In this document: positions 24,334-31,368 of the stretch, piece by piece
Numbering within the stretch: the first letter of the stretch is position 1
Layout: every line of letters begins with the position of its first letter
Origin: an uncultured bacterium
GTDB taxonomy: Bacteria > Actinomycetota > Thermoleophilia > Solirubrobacterales > 70-9
Direction: 5' to 3'
Length of the DNA: 44,129 nt
NCBI GenBank assembly: GCA_903901855.1
Contig: CAIUSP010000075.1
Location: forward strand, 1 to 44,129
Program-made: the position numbers and the translations under genes
Notes under the pieces: model-generated
The model's input: only the letters and a program-made list of their open reading frames with translations
The model's database searches: none
What the model was told of the DNA's origin: nothing

Positions 24334-26499
24334 CTACGACCTGCCGCCGGGGTTTGCGCCCGAACCGCTCGCCTCCCTGGCGGCCTTTGCGGCCTTTGCC
24401 ACCTCGGCCCGCTGCCTCGACGAACTGGTCGGCCAGACCGCGAACAGCGCCCCGCCCACCACGAAGATTCCACCGATCCAGACCCAGATCACGAGGGGAT
24501 CCCAGATGACCCGGAAGGTTGCGGCCGGGGGATCGGCCGCATACGCATCCGCGATTGCGACGATTGCGATCCCCTGAGCGACGGGTCCAGCATCGGCAAG
24601 AGCCTTGTTGCCCGCCTCGACGTCTTCCTCGATCGGCGCGAGATCCGGCTGAAACGCAGTCCAGAGATCTCCGGTACCCGAGGTGCGAAGCCCGACCTCA
24701 CTCGTGGCCTCGCCCTCGAAGTAACGACCGATCGGACCCGCCGACGGATCTTGGGTCGGGTAGTACTGGCGTGCAGGTGTCAGGGTGCCGATCCGCTCAC
24801 CGTCTTTCGAGACGGCGAGACGGGCGTTGAACGCGATCCGCTCGTTATTGGGGTCTACGACGAGCTTCTCGTAGGAGAGGGTGTAGTCGTCGACCTTGCC
24901 GGACTGGCCTGGTACCAAGCGCAGATCCTCCTTGGTCTGGAAACTGGACGAGGCGGTGACGGCGATCAACAGCACCACTATCCCGAAGTGCGCTGTGTAC
25001 CCGCCATATCTCCGCCGGTTGCGAGCCATCGCGCTGCCGAGCGCCACCGGCAACGACTCGCCCGTGAGCGCCCTCCGAGTGATCGCCGCGCGGCCGAACT
25101 CCTGCGCGAGGGCAACGAAGGTGAACGCCGCAAACCCGAAAAGGAACAGCGCCCACGGACTCGAGGAAACATCGGTGAAGATCAAGAGTGAGATCACGGT
25201 CAGGACCGCCAGCGCAACGGGCCAGGCCAAGACCCTCAACGCAGCCGAACCGCTCAGCTGCCCCCAGGCGAACAGGGGGCCGATTCCGGTGAAGAGAACC
25301 AGCAGCACTCCGAGCGGGGCCACGTAATCGGCGAACCAGGGCGCGGCCAGAGAAGAACTGACACCGGTCACAGCTTCGGAGATCAAGGGGAAGAATGTCC
25401 CCCAGAAGATCACCGCGGTGAGCCCGACCAGCAGCAGATTGTTGATCAGGAAGATCGCCTCACGCGACAGAGGAGAACTTATGCGTCTCTCCGGTTGAAG
25501 GTCTTTGCGTCGTGACCAGATCAGCAGCGTTGATCCGAGTGAGGTGATCCCTATCAGCACCAGCAGAGGTCCGCCGACCGTCGAAGCGCCGAACGCGTGG
25601 ATGGACTGCAACACGCCCGAGCGAACCAGGAAGGTGCCGATCAGGCAGAAGACGAAGGTCGCGGTAACCAGCCCCGTGTTCCAGATCTTCAGCATCCCAC
25701 GGCGCTCCTGGACCTGGATTCCGTGCAGGAAGGCGGTCCCCAGCAGCCACGGCATCAGCGCTGCGTTCTCCACCGGATCCCATCCCCAGTAGCCACCCCA
25801 GCCCAACTCCTCGTATGACCATCGGGCGCCCAGCAACAAGCCGATCCCGAGGAATATCCAGGCCACCAGAGCGAACCGTCTCGTCGACCGTATCCAGGTG
25901 GTATCGAGTCTCCGAGTGATCAGGGCACCGATTGCGAAGGCGAAGGGGATCGAGAACAGCACGTAACCCGAGTAGATCATCGGGGGATGCATCGCCATGT
26001 AGGGGTTGCGGAGAAGCGGGGTCAATCCCGCGCCCTCGACCGGCACCGGATCGAGTCGGACGAACGGCGAGACCGAGAACAGCATCAGGCCACAGAAGAA
26101 TGCAGCCAACCCCATCAACACCGCGGTGGCCCACGGTGCCACCTGACGCTGTGAGTTACGTGTCAAGTAGAGGACCGCAGACGAGCCTATGGAAAGCACG
26201 AAGGCCCAGAGCAACAGCGAGCCCTCCTGGCTCGACCACATTGCAGTCATCTTGTAGAAGACCGGCGTGGTGGTGGAGGAATGCTCGGCCACCGTCTGGA
26301 ATGCGAAATCGTTGCGCAGGAATGCAATCTCCAAGACCAGGAAACAGATCACCATCAGACCCATGAACCCGTAGACCGCGAGACGCGACGAGTCCACCCA
26401 GCGTCGTTCCCTGCGGACGGCACCGTAGATCGCCGACCCAATCGCATAGAGGGTGGTCAGGAAACCAACGGCGAGCGCCGCGGCGCCGAGGGAGGTCAT
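24334..26499 (-). CDS. ccmF: Cytochrome c-type biogenesis protein CcmF (haem lyase core)
   Basis: A 721-residue polytopic membrane protein of the haem-handling superfamily. The WWD domain is WGGYWGWDPVENAA (234-247), and the histidine-bearing loops include NPYMAMHPPMIYSGY and the AEHSS segment. About 13-15 helices are predicted, with a large extracytoplasmic C-terminal domain (about 535-660, from SSFQTKEDLRLVPGQS). CcmF receives haem from CcmE and ligates it to CxxCH of apocytochrome c. It starts at ATG 26499, 43 bases after ccmE, and is followed by the CcmI-like gene. Length is slightly above the family norm. Confidence 0.93.
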   Translation of the reverse strand: MTSLGAAALAVGFLTTLYAIGSAIYGAVRRERRWVDSSRLAVYGFMGLMVICFLVLEIAFLRNDFAFQTVAEHSSTTTPVFYKMTAMWSSQEGSLLLWAFVLSIGSSAVLYLTRNSQRQVAPWATAVLMGLAAFFCGLMLFSVSPFVRLDPVPVEGAGLTPLLRNPYMAMHPPMIYSGYVLFSIPFAFAIGALITRRLDTTWIRSTRRFALVAWIFLGIGLLLGARWSYEELGWGGYWGWDPVENAALMPWLLGTAFLHGIQVQERRGMLKIWNTGLVTATFVFCLIGTFLVRSGVLQSIHAFGASTVGGPLLVLIGITSLGSTLLIWSRRKDLQPERRISSPLSREAIFLINNLLLVGLTAVIFWGTFFPLISEAVTGVSSSLAAPWFADYVAPLGVLLVLFTGIGPLFAWGQLSGSAALRVLAWPVALAVLTVISLLIFTDVSSSPWALFLFGFAAFTFVALAQEFGRAAITRRALTGESLPVALGSAMARNRRRYGGYTAHFGIVVLLIAVTASSSFQTKEDLRLVPGQSGKVDDYTLSYEKLVVDPNNERIAFNARLAVSKDGERIGTLTPARQYYPTQDPSAGPIGRYFEGEATSEVGLRTSGTGDLWTAFQPDLAPIEEDVEAGNKALADAGPVAQGIAIVAIADAYAADPPAATFRVIWDPLVIWVWIGGIFVVGGALFAVWPTSSSRQRAEVAKAAKAAREASGSGANPGGRS

Positions 26500-26542
26500 C
26501 TACCCGGGGTCCTCAGTGGCCCCGGCAGGTGCCGGGGACGGA

Positions 26543-26941
26543 TCAAGACTTCTCCTCTGCGGTGAACTTCGAGGGACACTTGGTGACCAGACTGTCCCTT
26601 TCCGCGACGAAGACTCCTCCTTGGAGGGAACCGGTGACGATGACCTCGCGGCCCTCGCGGAAGGCGTCCGGAATGGTCCCCGAATAGCTGACCGGAAGGT
26701 TTTCACTCCCCTCCCGATCTCTGATTCGGAAACGCAGGTCCTCTCCCCTGCGGACCACGGTGTCATTCACGACCTTCCCGGTCAGCTCGTAAGTGCTTCC
26801 CGAAGTCGAGCCAATGATCTCAGAGGGCTCGCGGGCCTCGGTCGAGGCGCTGAACGAGGTGTAGACGAGTCCCGCAGCCAGCAAGACGGCAACCGAGAGC
26901 GAAACCACGAGGCGGATCTTTCTCTTTCGCGAGGGGTCCAT
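26543..26941 (-). CDS. ccmE: Cytochrome c maturation haem chaperone CcmE, Cys-type
   Basis: A 132-residue protein with an N-terminal membrane anchor (about 10-30) and a periplasmic-side OB-fold beta-barrel: YELTGKVVNDTVV, LRFRIRDREG, LPVSYSGTIPDAFREGREVIVTGSL. In most CcmE the haem is bound covalently by His in HxxxY. Here the segment reads LVTKCPSKF, with Cys122 in the His position as in Cys-type CcmE of archaea, some Gram-positives and Desulfovibrio, and Phe126 at the usual Tyr. It starts at ATG 26941. Upstream is a gap with the divergent SDR. First gene of the ccmE-ccmF-ccmI-like-secG group. Confidence 0.88.
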   Translation of the reverse strand: MDPSRKRKIRLVVSLSVAVLLAAGLVYTSFSASTEAREPSEIIGSTSGSTYELTGKVVNDTVVRRGEDLRFRIRDREGSENLPVSYSGTIPDAFREGREVIVTGSLQGGVFVAERDSLVTKCPSKFTAEEKS

Positions 26942-27069
26942 GAACTGAAATGGATTATCGCAACCTCGCCTCCTCTACTGCGCCTCAGGCAGGGTTCAGG
27001 GTCGGTTTTCGGGTCCTGAGGAGCGATAGATGGCAGACTTGACCCATCGGCTCGGAACAGAAAACCCTC

Positions 27070-27753
27070 TTGATCACCGGCGCGTCATCGGGCATCGGAG
27101 CGGAGACCGCACGCCGCGCGGTGGACGAAGGCTGGTGTGTCGTACTCGGCGCCCGGCGCGAAGACAGGCTGGAGCAACTCGCCAGCGATCTCGGCGGTGA
27201 GGAGAAGGCGATCGCCCGACGCTGCGACGTGACCGACTGGGACGACCAGCAGGCGCTGGTGGCTGCCGGTATCGATGCCTTCGGCCGAATCGACGCGGTG
27301 TTCGCCAACGCCGGCTTCGGTGCCAAGAGGGGATTTCTCGAGGAGTCCGTAGAGCACTGGCGGGAGATGGTCCTGACCAACGTGTACGGGGCCGCCCTGA
27401 CTATCCGTGCCTCCCTGCCGACGCTGCTCGAGCAGGACTCCGGGCACTTCCTGATCACCGGCTCGGTCGCCGGGCGGGTTGCGCTGCCAGGGTCTCTCTA
27501 CTCATCGACCAAGTGGGCCGTCTCGGGAATGGGAGAGTCGCTGCGGTCGGAGTTACGGCAGATGCACCAGAACAGCTCGATCAGGGTGACCCTGATCGAG
27601 CCCGGAATGGTCGACACGGAGTTCTTCGACAACAGGCCCAGTAACGCTTTGAGCGATACGGACATCGCAAACGCGTGCCTCTACGCTCTCAGCCAGCCCG
27701 AGGGAGTGGACGTGAACGAGATACTGGTCCGGCCCTCGCATCAACCGATCTAA
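27070..27753 (+). CDS. Short-chain dehydrogenase/reductase, start uncertain
   Basis: An SDR of at least 227 residues: TGASSGIGAETA cofactor loop, GARREDRLEQL, ANAGF, Ser in ITGSVAGRV and catalytic LYSSTKWAV. The product resembles NADP-dependent YdfG-type SDRs; the substrate is unknown. The only standard initiator in frame is TTG 27070, which would cut into the first beta-strand (KTLLITG). The frame is open back only to a TGA at 27040. A well-placed ATG (27030, with GAGGAG 6 bases before it) is one frame off. A one-base slip between 27030 and 27060 would restore a normal N-terminus. So this is either a recent frameshift, an assembly indel, or a rare start codon. The stop touches the tRNA-Gly gene. 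Confidence 0.8.
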   Translation: MITGASSGIGAETARRAVDEGWCVVLGARREDRLEQLASDLGGEEKAIARRCDVTDWDDQQALVAAGIDAFGRIDAVFANAGFGAKRGFLEESVEHWREMVLTNVYGAALTIRASLPTLLEQDSGHFLITGSVAGRVALPGSLYSSTKWAVSGMGESLRSELRQMHQNSSIRVTLIEPGMVDTEFFDNRPSNALSDTDIANACLYALSQPEGVDVNEILVRPSHQPI

Positions 27754-27825
27754 GCGGACGACGGGACTCGAACCCGCTACCTCGAGCTTGGGAAGCTCGC
27801 GCTCTACCAGGTGAGCTACGTCCGC
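27753..27825 (-). tRNA. tRNA-Gly (CCC)
   Basis: A 73-base cloverleaf on the minus strand. The acceptor stem pairs GCGGACG with CGTCCGC; the D-arm is GCTCACCTGGTAGAGC; the anticodon stem CGAGC/GCTCG encloses loop TTCCCAA with anticodon CCC (complement of 27790-27792); the T-arm is GCGGGTTCGAACCCCGT. The discriminator is U, as is usual for bacterial tRNA-Gly, and it coincides with the last base of the SDR stop codon on the other strand. CCA is not encoded. It reads GGG codons. Confidence 0.95.
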
Positions 27826-27896
27826 AGGTGCTGTGAGGAAAGTCTAGGCATTGACGAGAGGTGGCAGGAACTCCCGGCCCACTAGCCTTTGAAACC

Positions 27897-28427
27897 GTGA
27901 GCGCCAAGGGATTCACAGCGACACTCTCCGTCCTCGCACTGATCGGTCTGCTGGGATTCGGCCTCCTGACCAAGGGCGGGGAGAATCTCGCCATCGGCGA
28001 CCCGGCTCCCGACAAGACTCTCCCCTACCTCGACGGCTCGGGCGAAGGCAGGATTTCCGACTACCGAGGCCGATGGGTACTGGTCAACTTCTGGGCCTCC
28101 TGGTGTGAGCCGTGCAGAACGGAGGCGCCTGCACTGGAGGAGTTCTATCGCGCAAATCGTGGGGGTGGATTCCTGGTGCTCGGGATCGATCTGGATGATG
28201 CATCGCCCGACGCAGAGGCATTCGTCGAAGAATTCGGTCTCACCTACCCGCAATTGCGCGACGGGGACGGCAGGGAGAGGCGCGACGCATTTGGCATGAC
28301 GGGGTTCCCCGAGTCATTCCTGGTCGACCCCGAGGGGAAGATCGCACTGATTCGTCGCGGTCCAGTGACCGCTGACTACCTGAACCGCTATATCGAGCCG
28401 ATCATCAGCGGAGAGGCCACCAAGTGA
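27897..28427 (+). CDS. Thiol:disulfide oxidoreductase CcmG/ResA-like
   Basis: A 176-residue membrane-anchored thioredoxin-fold protein. The anchor is about residues 5-24 (GFTATLSVLALIGLLGFGLL). The active site FWASWCEPC has Cys70 and Cys73; the cis-Pro loop is GMTGFPESF; VLGIDLDDASPDAEAFVEEFGLTYP is the CcmG/ResA insertion. It would keep apocytochrome haem-binding cysteines reduced outside the membrane. GTG 27897 is preferred; a GTG 36 bases upstream (27861) would only add a polar N-terminus. Its end overlaps the CcmH start as GTGA, and it faces the ccmE-ccmF group across an SDR and a tRNA. Confidence 0.88.
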   Translation: MSAKGFTATLSVLALIGLLGFGLLTKGGENLAIGDPAPDKTLPYLDGSGEGRISDYRGRWVLVNFWASWCEPCRTEAPALEEFYRANRGGGFLVLGIDLDDASPDAEAFVEEFGLTYPQLRDGDGRERRDAFGMTGFPESFLVDPEGKIALIRRGPVTADYLNRYIEPIISGEATK

Positions 28428-28891
28428 GACCACACCTTCGAGCCTTGACAGCTGCCCTGGCGTCCTTCGCCTTGATCGCCGTCGCAGCGGCGCCTATCGC
28501 GGCCGCTGAGCAGGCTTCCCTGCCCGACATCGAAGACGAAGTGATGTGCCCGATCTGCGGCACCATCCTCGAGGCCTCCAACTCTCCGCAGGCGGAGCGA
28601 GAGAGGGAATTCATTCGTGCTCAGATCGCTCAGGGGAAGAGCAAGGAAGAGATCCAGGATGCTCTCGTCGTCGAGTACGGACCCGATGTCCTCGCGGTCC
28701 CCGACTCGAAAGGATTCGACCTCGTGGCCTGGGTCGTGCCCATCCTGGGGTTCCTCGTCGCAGTCGGACTGCTCGGCGTCGCGCTATGGAGGATCAAGCG
28801 CAAACCCGCGGACGAGGCGGAGACGGTCAACCGCGTGGGCAAAGAGGAGAACGAACGGATCGATCGAGAGATCGGGAACTCCGATCTCTGA
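28424..28891 (+). CDS. ccmH: Cytochrome c-type biogenesis protein CcmH
   Basis: A 155-residue protein. Signal peptide or anchor at about 8-28, then the CcmH domain: DIEDEVMCPICGTILEASNSPQAE with redox Cys42 and Cys45 (the usual LRCPxC), REFIRAQIAQGKSKEEIQDALVVEYG and VLAVPDSKGF. One membrane helix follows (about 104-124), then an acidic tail. CcmH works with CcmG and CcmF to reduce and present apocytochrome c. GTG 28424 overlaps the ccmG stop. It ends 12 bases from the convergent beta-propeller gene. Confidence 0.93.
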   Translation: MRPHLRALTAALASFALIAVAAAPIAAAEQASLPDIEDEVMCPICGTILEASNSPQAEREREFIRAQIAQGKSKEEIQDALVVEYGPDVLAVPDSKGFDLVAWVVPILGFLVAVGLLGVALWRIKRKPADEAETVNRVGKEENERIDREIGNSDL

Positions 28892-28903
28892 GAAGCCGCA
28901 GGC

Positions 28904-31252
28904 TCAGCCGCGCTTGCGCTTGATCGCCCACGAGTAACTGGCGACCGGCCCGGTGAGCGAATTGGCAATCGCGCGCACACGGAAGATGTGTTGCCCGAAG
29001 GGAATCGACTTGTAGGTCTTCGGTGATGCGCAAGAGGTCCAGGCTCTCCCGTCGAGGCGGCACTGGAAACTCGAGTTGACGATGTCGGACTGGAACCTGA
29101 ACGTGGCCGAGTTCGAGTTGGCCGCCTTTCGCGGTTTGGAGGTGATGCTCGCTACAGGCGGCACCGGGTCGATGCCTTCTCCAGAGAGGGAGACCGTCTC
29201 GTCTCCGTACGGACTGTTGGTGGCTGGAATCGTCATCTCGGCCAACTTGGCCCCGATGGTCGACGGTCCGAAGGCCACCGAGATGGAACAGGTGCCGCCC
29301 GGCGCGACCGCCGCCTGGGAACAGGTGTCGGAGGAGATCTCGAAGCTCGCAGCCGATTCGCCAGTGAGGAACGGGGCACCCACGATCAGGGGTTCGAGTC
29401 CGGAATTCGTGACGGTGACCACTTGGGGAGCGCTGGGTGGGTCATCGATATCCCTCTCTCCGAAGCCGACGCTGGGGCTGTCCAGCGACATGTCGGGCGT
29501 GGGTTCGGCCAGCGCAACGCCGATCGGGTCAGCCAACCCCGTGACGAACCCGCCTTCAGGCGTACTCGAGCCGCTGATCGGGGCCCGCCCGATCACATCG
29601 TTGGCGTAGTCGGCCCAGTAGATGTAGCTGCCATCTACCGCGATGCCGGTGGGAGCGGGTGTAACTGGAGCCGCGATGCCGGTGCTCAGATTCGAGACGT
29701 GATCCGTCACCTCCGTGCCGTCCGCCTTGGTGACGCGCCCGATCTGCGCGGTGGTGCGATCGGCGAAGTAGACGTAGTTCGCATCCGAAGCCAAGCCTTC
29801 GATCTGCGAACCCGACAGGGTGGCCCAGAGCGCAGCGTTCGACCCGGTCGTGTCTGCGCGCCAGATCTCCTCTCCGCGCGACCAGTAGATCCCACTCGAA
29901 TCCGCCACGATGGCGGATGCGTAGCTCCCTATTCCCGGGATGAAGGCTCCGTTATGGCTCTCGGTCACCAGATCGACTCGGCCGATCGCCTCGCTGTCTC
30001 GGTTCACCCAGTAGAGGTTCCGACCATAGGTCGCGACGGCACGGCGGTCCTGCGCGGCGGTCCCGAACACCTTCCAGGCCCCGTCGGTGTCGGTGCCGTC
30101 CAGCAACGCACGCCCAATCCGAGTATTCCCGGTTGCGTAAGGCATCTCGGTCCCCCAGTAGACGTAGTTGGGACCTCCAGCCATCAAGCCCGCAGTGCCG
30201 CTCGCATCGGAGGCGAATTCTTGGTCCACACCGTCGCCGTTGCTGAGGGCACGGCCGACATCCAGCGCACCGGGGATCTGTGAACCGGCCGATATCGCGT
30301 CCTGGGTCCAGAACAGGAACTTCCCGTCCCATCCTGGATCGGTCACTGCCACTCCGAAGGGATCGATGGCACCGGTGACGAAATCCGCCTCCGGCGCGTT
30401 GGAACCTGCGATCGGAGCACGACCGATCACGTCGTTTGCCGGATCGGCCCAGTAGATGTAGTTCGAGTCGATCTCGATTCCGTAAGGAGTCGGTGTGGCC
30501 GGGGAACTCAAGCCGGTGCCGAGGTTGATGATGAAGTTCGGCTCTACCGTGCCGTCCGACTTGGCGATTCGCCCTATCCGCGCGTTGGTTCGGTCGGCGT
30601 AGTAGACGTAGTTGGCATCGACTGCGACTCCCTCTATCGCAGTTGCTCCCGATGGAGAGACCCAGGCAGCGACGTTCGACTGGTTGACGGTTCCCTTGGC
30701 GGCTCGGTAGATGGCTGCGCCCTTGGACCAGTAGAGATTCGTGTCGTCGTGGGCCACGTCGGTGGGCGCGTCCGCCTGGGCAGCGCTCCAGGTCGCGATG
30801 TTCTGACGGCCGGTCGCCACATTCGAAAGAGCAACCCTCTGAACCTTCTTGCCGGAGCTGCCGGTTCCGCTCGCGTTCTGGTCGGTCCAATAGACGTATG
30901 TGGAATCGACCGATACTCCGGGCTTGGGGGTCTGGGTATTGAACCCCATGAAGGATCCGTTCACCGAGCTGCCGGCAAGGTCAGCACGACCGATCACCGC
31001 GGTGATTCCGCTGACCGTGGAGCCCCAGTAGACGTAGCCGTCTGCGACGTCCATGAACTGCGGGGTCCCGGTCAGCCCCGTTGCAAATGTCTGGGAAACG
31101 CCCGAACCGTCGTGGTTGGCCCGCCCGATACTCGGAGCGCCGCCCGAGTTCGTGTTGGACCAGAAGACGTAGGCCGAAGACGAGGCCGGGATGGCGAGCA
31201 GGCTTGCCGATATCGCCAAGGTGGCAATCAGGGTCCTGCGCGGGAGTCTCAT
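28904..31252 (-). CDS. Secreted YWTD-type beta-propeller protein with anchor-like C-terminal domains
   Basis: A 782-residue exported protein. Signal peptide 1-27 (RRTLIATLAISASLLAIPASSSA). About 28-590 is a run of 40-50-residue repeats of the form xxYIYWADxxxDVIGRAxxxGS, resembling LDL-receptor class B/YWTD blades, enough for two propellers. Two blocks, about 206-306 and 484-584, are near duplicates. About 595-700 is a choice-of-anchor/ASPM-SPD2-Hydin-like beta-sandwich (VTVTNSGLEPLIVGAP, GTCSISVAFGPS), and 705-782 an Ig-like domain with ATFRFQSD...FQCRLDGRAWTSCASP. Function unknown; surface recognition or binding is plausible. ATG 31252 is chosen over GTG 31270 since the signal peptide begins there. 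Monocistronic. Confidence 0.82.
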   Translation of the reverse strand: MRLPRRTLIATLAISASLLAIPASSSAYVFWSNTNSGGAPSIGRANHDGSGVSQTFATGLTGTPQFMDVADGYVYWGSTVSGITAVIGRADLAGSSVNGSFMGFNTQTPKPGVSVDSTYVYWTDQNASGTGSSGKKVQRVALSNVATGRQNIATWSAAQADAPTDVAHDDTNLYWSKGAAIYRAAKGTVNQSNVAAWVSPSGATAIEGVAVDANYVYYADRTNARIGRIAKSDGTVEPNFIINLGTGLSSPATPTPYGIEIDSNYIYWADPANDVIGRAPIAGSNAPEADFVTGAIDPFGVAVTDPGWDGKFLFWTQDAISAGSQIPGALDVGRALSNGDGVDQEFASDASGTAGLMAGGPNYVYWGTEMPYATGNTRIGRALLDGTDTDGAWKVFGTAAQDRRAVATYGRNLYWVNRDSEAIGRVDLVTESHNGAFIPGIGSYASAIVADSSGIYWSRGEEIWRADTTGSNAALWATLSGSQIEGLASDANYVYFADRTTAQIGRVTKADGTEVTDHVSNLSTGIAAPVTPAPTGIAVDGSYIYWADYANDVIGRAPISGSSTPEGGFVTGLADPIGVALAEPTPDMSLDSPSVGFGERDIDDPPSAPQVVTVTNSGLEPLIVGAPFLTGESAASFEISSDTCSQAAVAPGGTCSISVAFGPSTIGAKLAEMTIPATNSPYGDETVSLSGEGIDPVPPVASITSKPRKAANSNSATFRFQSDIVNSSFQCRLDGRAWTSCASPKTYKSIPFGQHIFRVRAIANSLTGPVASYSWAIKRKRG

Positions 31253-31368
31253 GTTCAAGGTTTTTTCCACTCGGTTGATTCGCGTCCCTGCCGGAGCGAC
31301 TTGCGCACATTACCCGTCATAACCCGGCAGAGGTAGAAAGTTGCGACTCGTGTACAGCCTCTCCATTC

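Noticed and set aside
24327-24473. Longer reading of the CcmI-like gene
   Set aside because: The extra 49 residues come from the ccmF C-terminal region in another frame and are Arg/Pro-rich with no membrane character.
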